The notes: a model not told the origin generated them from the letters alone. Positions 49,975 to 62,593 are shown, counted from the first letter of the stretch. The stretch: DNA of 64,000 nucleotides from Atherinomorus stipes (GCA_023101725.1 JALJCO010012682.1:1984001-2048000), one strand, 5' to 3'. Translations and numbers: made by a program.

Positions 49975-50352
49975 TGCACGGTGGCATGATGGTTAGCACC
50001 GCAGCCTCACAGTAAGAAGATCACCAGTTCGATTCCCAGCTGGGGAGGGAGGTTTCGAACAATTCCAACAGCAGCCTTCTTGTGTGGAGTTTGTAAGTTC
50101 TCCTCGTGTATGTGTGGGTTCTCTCCAGGTACTCTGGCTTCCTCCCACATCCAAAGACATGCATGTTAGGTTAATTGGTCACTAAATTGTCCCTAGGAGT
50201 GAATGTGTGCGTGAATGGTTGTCTGTCGCTCTGTGTTGGCCATGCAACAGACTGGCAACCTGTCCAGGGTGTACCCTGCCTCTCACCTGGTAATAGCTGG
50301 GATAGACTCCAGCAACCGCGACCCTGAACTGGATAATGGTATAGAAAATGAC
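49975..50352 (+). repeat. V-SINE-like element (tRNA head, L2-like tail)
   Basis: The head has GCATGATGGTTAGCACCGC (A box) and CAGTTCGATTCCCAGCTG (B box), as in tRNA genes. The body includes CCTCCCACATCCAAAGACAT. The 3' part, AGACTGGCAACCTGTCCAGG through GGGATAGACTCCAGCAACCG, is the tail shared with fish L2-type LINEs, which would supply the reverse transcriptase. The 3' tip GATAATGGTATAGAAAATG is cut by the hAT insertion next to it. Confidence 0.8.
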
Positions 50353-50360
50353 TTAGCTAC

Positions 50361-51180
50361 TAGAGATGGGAGTTATGGCTCTATGAAGGGAGCTGGATCT
50401 TGGGGAGCCGTTCCTTCTAAAGAATCATTCAAAAGACTGGCCCGTCCTTATTTTTCATTCATTATTTTCTATTTTATAATTCAAACAGTACCTCCCATTT
50501 ATCAAGTAAATAATCACTGGAAGCAATTTATCAAGCAACATTTTGACCGGAATATTTCAAACTCACACCTCATCAATTTAAACTCAATTGGTGGGAAATA
50601 TTCTGAATTTTTGGCCGCGATTTTTATTTGGCTTCTTTTCATTGTAAGCGCTATACAGCGGCTCCATGTCCCCAAGCTTTGACAGTGAGATCACCATTTT
50701 GGATTTTTACTCAACTAAACTGGCTACAGTTAACTTTCATTTAAAACAACTTTACTCCAAAACTTTTCCACACAAGAATATTTTAGTCATGCAAAAAATG
50801 CACAACAATAAATACATATACTGTAGTTATCTATACAGAATATAGCCCTACTATATAGGATTTTTTTTAATGCAGGAAAAATACAGAAACACAAAAAAAA
50901 TCTAACTAAAAATAGAATGCAGTATATCTGAGCTGTAGCAGTGCAAATGTTCATCAACAGTCAACGTTTTGAAACTCAGCATTTGTGAGTTTTCTTTCTT
51001 TCTGCCCAGATGCGTTCACATGAATGAAGCATGTTCATCAGACTCCCATGATTTCATGTAAAGGCAGTGTTGACAATCTGGATGTAAAAAAGAACGCCTT
51101 CAAACTAAGATTAGATTCTCATCGTTCATTTTCAAGAGCCGTTCAAAAGAATCAATTCGTTTGTGAACGTCACATCTCTA
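50361..51180. mobile_element. hAT element at the end of the V-SINE, 8-bp TSD with one change
   Basis: The ends are TAGAGATG and CATCTCTA with further loosely inverted sequence (GAGCCGTTCCTTCTAAAGAA / GAGCCGTTCAAAAGAATCAA in the same family style). The flanks are TTAGCTAC (50353-50360) and TTCGCTAC (51181-51188), 7 of 8 identical. The 155-codon plus frame at 50215-50682 crosses the SINE/hAT border and is not a gene. Confidence 0.7.
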
Positions 51181-51879
51181 TTCGCTACTCTTTGCCTCTC
51201 CCTACCATTATATTCAGCATTCACAGTTAAAGGTCTTGGCTTGGGTTATGACCACCCTGTGCCCATGTAAAAGGACAAGTAATGTTCTCCCCAAGTTAAT
51301 AACATCTTATCTAATTACTATATGTGAAGTAAAACATGGCAAGTCAGAGGCTGTTCAGATTTCTTTTGATCACTGAATGCTCCTTTAGCTTAAATATCTA
51401 GGAAAACAATATTCTCCACCATTTCCATATATTTTACAAAGCAAACTTAAGGCTAATATGAGTATTAACAGCAACATGACATGTATGAGAACTCTAAATT
51501 TATTAGGACTGTGGACTTATCACCTGATGCAGTAATTAACATTGTACAAACTCCAAATGCTGAAGCTCTCTTGTGACTGTCATGAGTCTGAGGCTGTGAA
51601 AAATAGTAACATAAACAACATCCATGTCTGAATGATAGGGCGTTAGTTTTAGATTAATGAAGCCATTAATGTTATGTATCTCATGATTGTACATGACCAA
51701 AGCCAGAATTCAATCAAAATATAGCAACTAGAATATTGATTTAAAAAGAAGGGGTGTTACAGAGGCTGTAAATTGAATTGGTTTATCAGTAATGTGCATG
51801 GAGACAGTTACTGTAAACAAGTTTAAAAAAAAAAAAAAAAACCAATATATCAGTCAAAATTGGGCTAGCCTTTTATATA

Positions 51880-52340
51880 CAGTCGTTCTCAAATTTATTC
51901 ATACCCTCCAATTAAATAAGGGAAAAAAAATCAGCTGGTGGTAAAATAAGTTGAAATTGACAAAAGGGATAAATATAAAATTCTAGTTCAACAAAAATAT
52001 TAAAAACAAACACACAAAAAATAAAACAAGCATAATGGGGCTCCAAAGCTAAATCATGTGTTTTCTCTGATGTTCAAAAAGACTTCTACAGTTTTTGAGA
52101 GGTGTTTTGTTCCACTGTTCACGGGAAAGGTGCTCTACTGTGTCTGGGATAGTTTTGTTTGTTTGTTCTTTTTATTATTATTATTTTCAACCAGAATTCA
52201 AGTCAATATTTTGTTTCACTAAATTACAATTTTGTACATTTTTATTTATTTTTAGTTTCTTTAGTTTCCTGTTATTTGAATTAATATTGTGAATTTAGCT
52301 TTTTTCTTTACTTGGAGGGAATGAATAATTTTGAGGACTG
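51880..52340. mobile_element. Tc1-like MITE with TA duplication
   Basis: Ends CAGTCGTTCTCAAATTTATT plus CATACCCTCC and the inverted GAATGAATAATTTTGAGGAC plus TG, flanked by TA (51878-51879, 52341-52342). No transposase frame. Relatives at 9358-9891 and 49083-49945. Confidence 0.75.
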
Positions 52341-52344
52341 TACA

Positions 52345-55300
52345 TGTCGTATCTACTTAGAATATCATCAGAGAAGTAGATACACCATAACAGACAGTCA
52401 TAACAGCTATTAATTGGTAATGTTTGAAAGACATTTTGACCAGAGTGGCGTCTTCACCTCTGCATCATAAGCAGTTTTCAACCTCGTAAACATAAACTGC
52501 ATTTGTCTCTCAGGATTCATTTTGGAAGCCGGTCAATGAAAATGGACTTTTCTTTTCAGTAACGATGATGGGGTTTGGATTAGTGCCTGCATTTGGACAG
52601 AGATATTACTTATGTTTTCATCAGGACTACATTATAAAAGAAATACATATTAAATTTGTGCATTCATATCCACATACCTTTTGAAATTTTCATCTAAAAT
52701 TAACTCAGTACTGTAGAAGTGTTCATTTTAAATGTATCCTCCGGTTAAATTAGTCACTTTATAGGTCAGTTTCTTTGCCCTGCCAGCTAATCTGTTGCTG
52801 GCTCTGATCCCATCTCCACTCTCAATCAGCTGTGCCCTCAAGCCACGGTGACATCCTCACTCCCTGTTTTAAGCAGGGCCATAAAGAACCTTGCCTGCAT
52901 CAACGTTCCTGCATCAATTCTCTCAGCTGTGCTACAAAACAGACGCCAGCAGCAAGAGAAGCATTTGATTGAAGTTTCGTAATCGCTGGTAGCTGACAGC
53001 TTTGTGCTCTCCAGGTTTAAAGAGCTCCTCAGTTTTCTACTGTATGTGACAGCAAATTTAACGAGTAATAAGTTCATTACTGAGATATAACATGGTGACA
53101 GCTTGCCCATGAATTTGTGTGCACCTTCATGTATGCACAAGAGCAAACTGTGTATATCCGCTTTATAGACTAAATGTAATCCTTGACCTGGGGATTTGAA
53201 TGAAAAGGAGCCCCGTACTAGCCAAGTATTGCTTTATATGCTAATGGTTATTGTATGGTTGTATCTAAAGCTGGTGTGAAAGTTCAGACTGGACATAAAA
53301 AGCTGACAGTTTATTTTTCTTTTAATTCCTGTACATTCTTACTTTTCAAATGTCTCTGGTACTGTATTGATAAATTCTCTTTATAGGGCAAATCAGACAA
53401 AATGAGGCAAAAATACAACACTATAAAGATAAGCTAACAGTCACTTTGGTAACATATTTTTCTGTATTTTTCTTTGACAAATAAACTAGTCAACATACAC
53501 AGACAGTGAAAAAGAATTTTATTATCTTATCTAATAAGGTAAGTTGTAAACATAATTTTTCTTTTGACCTTGGTTACAGTTTATCGTTGTTGTCAAGCTG
53601 TTCTTAGGAAAATACACTAATAATAAAATTATTTTTCTTTAGTTTGATTAAATAACCTCTACAATAAAACCAAATAATCTCCATATATTCTCTGTTCAAA
53701 TGAACAGAATCTCACTGTGTCCTCTCACTGTCATGGTCTCCATTCCACCACATTTTCATATTCAATTCATCATATCAAAATGAAGCAGTTATAGCTTCTT
53801 TTCCCACTCAGTTCAAAAGATGACAGCTAAAAAGAAGCAGAGTAGAATATGATTGCATCTGGTTTATGTCAAACAGGATGAGAGCCCTGGTGCTGTGTTG
53901 TGTCTGAGGAATGCGTGTGCGGCTGTTGAACTCTGGGACAGCACTTCCTGAGCTTCTTAACTATAGCAACACAACATCCACATCTTTCCATTCCTGTCCT
54001 TCGATGTGTGACCTGTCTTTGTGGTGTTTTCATACTATTTTTGTCTAATTTTTGTGCGGTGGCCTTTCTTATAGAGCTCCCAGGCAATACGGTCAGTGGC
54101 CACTGGAGAGTGTAGGGTCTGGTGTCAGGGAAAGAAGCATTGTGATGAATGAGAGTAATCTCACAGCTGTTTCAGATTCACAAACATTTTACTCAGAAGA
54201 GGGGAGAATAGGAAGCTTTTCGCTGCACAGAGTGAGGGAACACAAAATTTATTATAAATATACATTGACATAACAATTTCTACTTCTCTCACTCTATTTA
54301 TATACCTTGTTTACCCTATCCTGTACATGTATGTACATAATGCACTGTGTTGCTACTGTTACAAAAGGCCATGCAATATCTACAGTACAATATATGATAT
54401 AACCATGAAACCTACTTTTATTATCAATAAATAGTAATAAATTATCCATCTCCTAATTTTGTACATTCTATTGCACATATTATTTTACATTACTGCTTTG
54501 GATTAACATTTTCCCTTTTTCATCATGACCTGATGTCAGTTTTAGTTGTTTTGACGTCATTGACTGCATCCCATGAAGTTTTTTTTTCTTCTTCTTCTTT
54601 TTTAAATGGGGTGGTGTAAAGAACTATAGTTTTTACCTGTGGTAGTTAGCAGTCTATAGGTCTCTCAGCTTGAACAAACAGGAGGGAGCCAAGTAAGAAC
54701 ATTTTTTGCCATCTAAAATAACTTAAACCTCAAAATTTTCACAGTGGTTTCACCAATCTGAGCAAATTGATTTTTTAAACCCTTCATCACAGTGCATCTA
54801 TTTGCATGGTGACTGCCCAGTGTATCCTGCCACTGATCAGCTGAGACCATCAGGAGTATTGACAAAGTTGCTGGATAGTTTCATGCATGGTACTCATACA
54901 GCTATTTCAGAGATTGTGAACGTTTGTGCTTTTCCAGGATTTTCATTTTTTTTTCTTGTAACTCGAAGTAGACAGGTGTAATATGGAGTACCAGTTCAGC
55001 GGCAGCAGGATATATTGTGCAGACGTTGTACACACAAAAGTGCAGAGCAACAGTGCTGTTGTTCAGATGAGGGAAAACCGGCAAAGTAAACATCTGTGTT
55101 GCAAAAGTAATGTTCAAAATTACCATAAGTCCTATATACTGTAAACTATCGCAGTTAGTTCAAGTTTTGAGGTTTGAGTTGTTTTAGTAAGTCCATCTCA
55201 GGCTAAGTGACTGAGAGATTATAACCCCCTTCAAAAAAAAAAAAAAAAAAAAATTCTCCACAACTGTCCAAACTGAGAGTCCTCTGACTGCTGTTTACTG

Positions 55301-55390
55301 TAGGTAAGCCATTGACTGCTCTTTAGAATTCCACACAAACCTATGAAAAAAAGAAAAAAAAATGAAAAGAAGTATTCCTTTAGGGAAAAT
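52345..55390. other. Intergenic DNA and putative gpr22 3' flank
   Basis: No gene or clear element. AT-rich with TTTATT hexamers (AATAAA on the minus strand) at about 54248 and 54417, either of which could end a long gpr22 3' UTR. A poly-A run of about 20 lies at 55233-55252. Confidence 0.4.
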
Positions 55391-55401
55391 AGTAGTCTCC
55401 T

Positions 55402-56718
55402 TTACTCCACATCCTCTGTGGACAGATGTTTCAAATTGGCATCTTTGGCCTCAAATGTCACCTTTTTGTTCCTCTTTGGGTCGATCCAAGAGTTGTGAAT
55501 GATAGCGTTATTAGGAGTAGGATCTGCCTCAATGATTGACACCACTCGCTTCTTCATCTTGCTTTTTAAGACTTTCTGAAACTTTTGCCTTGTGAAAGCA
55601 TAGAGTAGAGGGTGAAAGACTGTGGTCCCATAGGCCATGACAAGGAAGCCCAATCTCAACTTCACCATGAGGTCACTGGGGCCCATACTCAGGATAACTG
55701 TGTTGAGAACTGTGATGGGCGTCCAACACAGCAAGAAGGTTGACACAATCAGGAGGGACATCCTGAAAACCCGCTTTTGGCGCTCCCGCCTCTCTCTGTG
55801 GCGTTTAACGGCCCTACGCAGGGCGATGATGACAGAGACAGAGGTCCGCATGCCCAGCGTGGGATTGCGGCTGCTGCTGCTCTGGGATCCATCTGTTGCC
55901 TCTTGCTGTGTTGTCATGGCCGTCATGGATAGACGCTTTTTCCTGCGAGCCTTCTTCTTCTGTGATGTGTGGAAACGTGTACCGATGCGGATGTTGAGTG
56001 CCTGCAGGATCTTTGAGTAGGTGATAAGCATTACAATGGCAGTAAAGAAGAAAATCGGGATCTGAGCAAGCAAGTGGTAATACAAGCCCAGTTCGGTGTA
56101 GTACTGGTTAGTGTGGACCACATTTTCCACCACTGTCTGGTTCAGTTCAGCATGGCCTTGAGCAAAAAAGCCCACCTCAATAAAGGGTACAAGAAAACTA
56201 ACAAAAGATAGCACCCAAATGGTAGCCAATAGTGCCAGGGCACGACCCATGGTCAGCACTCGATTTGCTGGTTTTACGGAAATGTCATAGCGATCTAGTG
56301 TGATTGCAAGCACATTAGCAGCAGTGGCAACACTAGCAAAAGAGACGCAGGCTTCATGGAAGCAGCAGACCAGGGCAGTGTCTCCTTCCAGGGAGAGCAG
56401 CACCACCACAATAGTGAGCGGGATGCAGCACACACAAACTAGCACATCCAACACATGGAGGTTCATAGTGACAATGTTACTGACAGAACTAATCAGGTTG
56501 GACTTCATACAGTAGAGGGCCAGCACAGTGAGGTTGGAGCTCAGGCCCAGCAGGATCTCTAGCATGAGAAAGCCTGTCAGGGAGACCTGAAAACTAACGG
56601 GGTAGGAATACGGGCTGGGGGTTGCCGGACTCATTGTGCGGCTGATAGGCTCGGTGTTGTCAGTAACCGTGACGTTGCTCATGGTGGCTTCTTTTTCTGG
56701 GCTGGGAAGGATAAGCAT
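55402..56718 (-). CDS. gpr22: G protein-coupled receptor 22 (orphan class A GPCR), 438 aa
   Basis: One open exon with very high similarity to vertebrate GPR22 (433 residues in human), an orphan plasma-membrane receptor reported to act through Gi and expressed in heart and brain. Seven membrane segments are visible. VSFQVSLTGFLMLE (41-54) opens TM1. DRYDIS at 142-147 ends TM3. CWTP at 331-334 is in TM6. HPLLY at 369-373 replaces the usual NPxxY in TM7, as in human GPR22. A long basic third loop (about 241-318) includes RRAVKRHRERRERQKRVFRM. N-linked sites are at N15 and N193. The C tail ADPTPNNAIIHNSWIDPKRN is conserved. A splice acceptor, CACACACAG, ends four bases before the first ATG, so the 5' UTR is spliced. 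Met1 is used; Met13 is an alternative start. Which duplicate (gpr22a or gpr22b) cannot be told. Confidence 0.96.
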   Translation of the reverse strand: MLILPSPEKEATMSNVTVTDNTEPISRTMSPATPSPYSYPVSFQVSLTGFLMLEILLGLSSNLTVLALYCMKSNLISSVSNIVTMNLHVLDVLVCVCCIPLTIVVVLLSLEGDTALVCCFHEACVSFASVATAANVLAITLDRYDISVKPANRVLTMGRALALLATIWVLSFVSFLVPFIEVGFFAQGHAELNQTVVENVVHTNQYYTELGLYYHLLAQIPIFFFTAIVMLITYSKILQALNIRIGTRFHTSQKKKARRKKRLSMTAMTTQQEATDGSQSSSSRNPTLGMRTSVSVIIALRRAVKRHRERRERQKRVFRMSLLIVSTFLLCWTPITVLNTVILSMGPSDLMVKLRLGFLVMAYGTTVFHPLLYAFTRQKFQKVLKSKMKKRVVSIIEADPTPNNAIIHNSWIDPKRNKKVTFEAKDANLKHLSTEDVE

Positions 56719-56722
56719 TATC

Positions 56723-59700
56723 CTGTGTGTGAGGAGGAGAGAGAAAGAATTTATAAAGAGGAAAAGGAAAAGAAAGTTTTGTGTTTGTGCATCACTAGAA
56801 ACTTTTTGAATTCTTTTCAGAAATAATGTTGAAAGTTATGAAATAAGTTCATCTCTGAGCTAGATGAGATAGGCTAATAGTATACGCTTAAAAGAGGATG
56901 GCATTTTCTCTTGCCACCCCCTACAGATTATATTTCATAACTGTATTCATGGCAGGGCCGAACTAAAATGTTTCAGTGAGCAACTGCTTTGGTAATGACC
57001 ATCCTTGGAAACATATATGTGTATAGGCTTACCCTGGAAACATCATATAATATGCACACTTGTAACCATAAATGCTTAGCAGTTTATTAGCTGTGGCTTA
57101 CTGGTCTTTTGCGGCTCTTTTTAACAGCTCATCCAAAATAAACTGTTTTCATTAACTGATATTTACTACATAGATCATGGATCTGAATTTTATAGGGAGA
57201 GTTTTACCGGAGATGCAGGGAGTATTTCCTGCAACTAATGAGGTTTTTTTTTCATCACCAAAACATTAGAAGTGATTCATACAAAGCCAAAATAATCTGG
57301 TAAAAAGTCCTCAGTAGACTTTCAAATCTCAGAGATACGCTTTACAATCCTGGATGTTTATTCAGAATAATCAAAAGTCTTATGAATGGACCAAAATACA
57401 ACTAATGAGTTCTTAAATTTTGGTACCAGGTGATAGTGCTCATACAGTTCTACTGTAGAAACTGCAACAACTGCTTAGCTGCTTTGTTATGTTTGTCTGT
57501 CACCGGTATGGTAGATAATTTTTCTTTTTTTTTTTCCTTAACTATTTACCCTTCCCTCCAGAACTATCTGAATACCAGGGCTGTGTAATCAGGACATTGA
57601 GTCCCTGTTAGATCCACAGAGACGATCATCCCATCCAAACATAGACAGCAAAAAAAAGTGTTTCCGCTCCAGCAAAGCCCCCCAGCGTAGCTTTTGCTTT
57701 CACTGTTCGTTCGTCCTAGGGCTGACATCCACAAAAGCACCTAGCTGTCTCGCCGAACCTGCCAGCTTTTTCTTCTTCTGACTTCAATGGAAAGAAAGCT
57801 GGGGAAGTGGCCACCTGTACTCAGCGGGTGTTAGAGAGTATACACAAATGACGTCTAAATATGATTTCTCAGATCTCCTTTGGTTTGGTAATGGTAGGAG
57901 AGCTGATAGATGATCGGAACAGGGATAAGATGTCAGAGGCACCTCCTGTTTATAATCTCATGATATTCCCAGGGAGGAGAGACAGAGCCAACAGAGAAAA
58001 CAAAGGAACAGTGACTCTTTTCCTTTCACAGTACTTAAATGCACTGCTCGTAATTCAATCCAAATCCTTGTTTTTTGCTTCTTTTTCCCCAAAGTGTGAA
58101 GATAACACTTGGATCTATAAATATGAAGACGTATTTAAATCCATCAGCGTGTACTCCAACAGGGAAAGCTGTCAGTCATTCCCCAGTGTACAGCACAGTA
58201 ATGTCCAGAATGTGTTAGGGGTAGGTCAGTGTGTCCGGTCAGCGTTCAGGCCCATGTCTCCCTTGGGAGCACTAATGGAACAGGCTTTCTCTCCCCACCT
58301 TTCCCGTCAGTGTCTGCACGCCTGGCTCCAGCCACCATTGACTTGTAGATTGAGCACAGGTCTCCAGTTTGTCCCCCGACATGTTGAGCCCTAAATCACT
58401 GGGGATGTTGAGAGTGCATGCATATCCAATCACCATGACATTTGTGTTCACCACTATGTGCATTTACGTGGATGGAAATTGAGCTGATTCAGTAGTTTAT
58501 GAGAAGGTTATTATCATGTGGTAGTGGACGTCACTTCATGAGGCAGAAAGCCTGTTTCTCTTAAATTGGCAAGGAGATCCCAGCCAATAATTAGACTTTA
58601 AGAAGCAGGATACAGCATCATTTGTATGTCCTCCAGTCCCACATCCTTGGTTTAGAGTGACCTGAAGAGACAAAGAAAGAGGAGGGTAGTAGGTAGTAGA
58701 GGGAGAGAAAGCAGAAGGAGTAGGAGAGGGATGTGTGGGGGATGCGAAAATAAACATATTCTCAGCAGAGAGGCGACAAGGAAACTCTCATTAACATAGC
58801 AACAAGCCTCTGATGTCTTATCATGTTCTTGTACAGTGCATGACACTCTTTACATCTTTGCTATTGCATTAACATAACAGTAACACTAATAAAGGGCCCG
58901 CACAAAAGCAACCGCTACTCTGTTTTCAGAACTAAGATTAATAATGGTGACATCTTGCTCACCTTGTTGTCCATAAGATAAATAAGTACATGGAAATGCT
59001 AGATTAAATTCTGATGTGTTATTTGTACAGCCACAGTGCTGATGAAAAGGGTCATACAGTTTAAATGACAGGAACAACTCGCTTCAAGCTCGGCGCAGAG
59101 CGATCCATCAGTTAACTCGTAATAAAGACATTGTTCTATCCATTCGTGTCACTACATGTGATCCATGTAATCTCTTAAGAGAAACAGCACAGTCACTCCT
59201 CAAGGTTATTTCAGTGAAAGATCCCTTTACCTAACTTTATCATGCCTAAAATGTTAACTGAAATGAGCAGTGAGTTACTATGTCTGGTTTTCAACCAAGA
59301 CAATAGGTTGGACAAGTCAGAATGATGCACAAAAATAATACGTTACAGTAAAGTTTCTTGTATCATAGAGTCAAACAATTTTGCATGTGTTTGCAGCAGG
59401 GGGACATAAATGTGCATTGTGTGAAATAAACAGACATCCTAATGTAAAAACAAAATGATGAAAGCCCGTCGAGACTGGATGTATTTTGATCTGTTACTAA
59501 AAATTTCACTTTAATCATCACATGTTTATAAATAAAAACCCGTAGCAGTCCATTAGAATAAAACGTATTTAGGAAATAATGTAGATGGTTTCCTGTCTTG
59601 TGCGCCTGGAACTGAGTCGCTGCCATGCAAAGCACACTGTATTAAGCATATTGCCATAAATCAAACCAATAAGTATAGAGTGCCCCATCAAAACACAGCA

Positions 59701-60300
59701 GATCTCACCATGCAGAGTAAACACAGATGCTCCTGAGCTGCTCCGTTCACCACACTATACCCTTTCCTTCCGTGTCTGCAACAGCCTGTGCCGACTGATG
59801 ATTCAAACTGCTGGTTTATCTTCTGCCTCTTTCCAGAGTAATCCAAAAATTACAACTGAATCTTCATCAGCAAACGAGAGTCCCTCTGTCATCTCTTCAT
59901 GAGTACTGCTCAGAAGATCAAGTCTGCAAAGAACCATCCTGTCGTAGAAGCTTGTGGGATTATTTATTCCTTCTTTGTCTCCTTTTTCGCTGCCAAATCT
60001 CAATAAACTGTTGAGTGAGTACTCTTCATCTAAACAACTCTGTTGTTCTCTCTTCCTGCGAAACTGTCTGGATAGAAGTGCAAACCATCACACTCCTGGT
60101 GCCTCTATCTCCCGCTCTGCTGTCCTCTTCCTCTCTCACTCTCTCTTGTTCCCCCCTCTCTCTCTTACTGCGGAGGTTTGCAGTGCTCCCCCAGTCCTGA
60201 TTGGTCTGCAGTAATAGGCTTAACCATTTCCTCTCCAGCAAGGGGACGTATTTCCTTTAGTTCTTCCTCTGTCCTCTCCTCCCCACTAGTGACAGTAAGA
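56723..60300. other. Upstream region / 5' UTR intron of gpr22
   Basis: A spliced 5' UTR is implied by the acceptor at 56723. A minus-strand donor, CCGCA|GTAAGAG, after 60169 is a candidate for the first exon, with CCAATCA at 60199-60205 nearby. Placement of the CCAAT box inside the putative exon makes this uncertain. The 177-codon plus frame at 57861-58394 has no recognisable similarity and is not called. Confidence 0.25.
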
Positions 60301-61923
60301 GGCTGTAGTGATTTGAAAAAAGAGAAGCTTCTACTATGTTTATGTGCAGTGACTTCAGATGTCACTGGACTGAACACATAACTTGTTCAAGAGAAGATGG
60401 TGAAGAAGAAAAAATAAATATACAGAAATGATTTATTAATTAGCCCCGTCACAACTTGATGAACAAGTAATGTGTTTGTGCACCATGGGGAGAATGATGA
60501 GGATGGAAAGCCAGCAGAGGGAAGCAATATTTCTTTATTTTTTTGTATTGAATCCTTGTGCATACATAAGTCTTAAATATGTGCAAGTGAGCATGAGAGA
60601 CAGCGAGGCTGTCAAAGGAGAGATACGTTTTTGCAGCTTTGAGTGGGAGAAATGGATGATGCAGGAAAGAATGAAAGAATCAGAAAAGAAGAGATGGAAC
60701 ACTGCAGTTCTGACTGATAGTTTCAATTAAGTTGCTCTATCAGATCAGTAAGAGGCGGACCACCTTCTGTCCCTCTGTCAGGTACAATTATTGCCAGAAG
60801 CTATCCTGCTACCTGACAGCCTCCAGAGAAGAAGATGAGGGAAGCTGTCGCTCTGGCTTTTTGAAACTTATTCTCGTAGCCCGCAAAGAACACTTGCTGA
60901 ACAGTGTATAATGATACTTGTACACCTGCTTATTTGTGCTGTAATATCACCAACCAATCGTATGGCAGCACACATTGTCATGGAGATACATAGGTTTTTC
61001 TGTATAATTGTTGACAAGAGAAGTCAGAGCTCAACATGGCAGGTGTGTCATGATGATTCAAATATGGTCTTCAAATTTGTTAAACAGAAAAACATCTCAA
61101 AATTTACAATATACAGAATCATGAAGTGGAAAGACTACAGGAGAAAAAAGCTTGTATTTGTTTCAAAACAAAACTCTGATGACACACTTCACAAAAGCTG
61201 TACAACTGAAGACAAGAACATTTTGTCTGGTTTGATGTATCCACAGAGTCATTTATGTACAGTCCAAACTGGTGGTGGAGTAATGCCTTGGGAATTTTGT
61301 TTTTTTGTATTATTTGGGCCTCACATGACAATCACTGCCATCATTTTGTTTCTAACAGAGGCACTGATGAGGCATTTTTGCAAATTCCCAAATTAAGTGT
61401 GCATGAACCTAAGCACAGACACATGATTACATGTCAGTAATGGCTGAAAATTCAGATGGATGCTTCTCCACTGGAGCTACAATAACTACTGACATCTCTG
61501 GTTATCAGTGCTTTGTATGTGAATGCAGCTTAACTCATCACCTCTTCAGTCATTTTTCTTATCAATTGTAATGTTTAAGTTCTGGTTCAGGAATCAATTT
61601 TAGTCAGTATGCTCCAGTTGACTGTTTGTTTTTTAGATAGAGGTTCCCAAAATGCGTCAAAACTCACTGTAAAAAGTGACAGTTATTATTTTCTTCTCTT
61701 TAAAATGAACTTGTTTATAGCTGTCTAATTTAAAGGCCTGTACACGTTTAATCTGGCTAAAATTAGTAAGATGATGTCAGTCATTAACAACAATCTTATG
61801 AGAACATCACCAGGAGACAGTCACCATCCCCAAAACAAGCCCCTCTGGGTTTCTTACCTCTCCCTTCCACATTTTAATTATAATCATTGCTTATACTACT
61901 TAAACACATGTATGTGCCAAATT

Positions 61924-61970
61924 AATGAATGAATGAATGAATAATTGAATAAATGAATAAATAATAAAAC
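61924..61970. repeat. (AATG)n-like tetranucleotide repeat
   Basis: Imperfect AATGAATGAATGAATGAATA followed by related TGAATAAATGAATAAATAAT. Confidence 0.85.
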
Positions 61971-62590
61971 AAGTCCATGGTGGTAAATGTAGAAAAAGGC
62001 AGATCTGGAGTAGAAGACGATGGGACCTTGAGTTGTTAGATCAACTGCATGTGAAAGGTAAAAATGGGGCCCATGATGGTGATGATCACATTATAAAGAC
62101 AAAGTATTTTACACCTTGTAATGATCATTTTCTAACCACAATCATGCCATGACAAAGTTTCCATAGCAACATGTAAAATAGCATCAATGACAATGTTGGT
62201 CGTGTTGTAAAAGTTATTTATTCAAGCTCAAAGGGCTTTTTAACTTTAGTAATATTTTTTGTTTAAATCCAAACAGGAAGTAAGAGGAGTGTTTTAGCAA
62301 AGTGTTGCTACAGTACGTTATCTACAGAGAGTATGTTGGTCTCACCGTCATGTCACATAAAGCCACATGGTTGAAAGTGTAGCACTTTTAGCTGCTCCAT
62401 CCAGTTGTCCCTCCTTCTTAAAGCCTTTATAGCCTGTTAAACAAAGTCAGTCATTGTAATTTAAGAAGTCTTAGAGAACAAAAGTGCACTGTCACCCTTC
62501 ATAGATTTTGCCTTCTGGATTAATAGCTTGGAAAACACTGTTTTAAAAAAATACACCTTTATTTAACGATAGCAAAGTAAGCAATTATCT

Positions 62591-62593
<3 letters not shown>

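Noticed and set aside
50215..50682. 155-codon plus-strand frame
   Set aside because: Crosses the border between a V-SINE-like element and a hAT insertion; chance frame in repeats.
55637..56020. 127-codon plus-strand frame
   Set aside because: Antisense shadow of gpr22.
57861..58394. 177-codon plus-strand open frame upstream of gpr22
   Set aside because: No recognisable domain or family, composition like intergenic DNA, no splice or Kozak support; length is possible by chance in a 64-kb window.
60911..61396. 161-codon plus-strand frame as a gene
   Set aside because: Only a faint Tc1-like TGGGVMPW motif and subterminal words of a Tc1 family; more likely a transposon fossil than a host gene.
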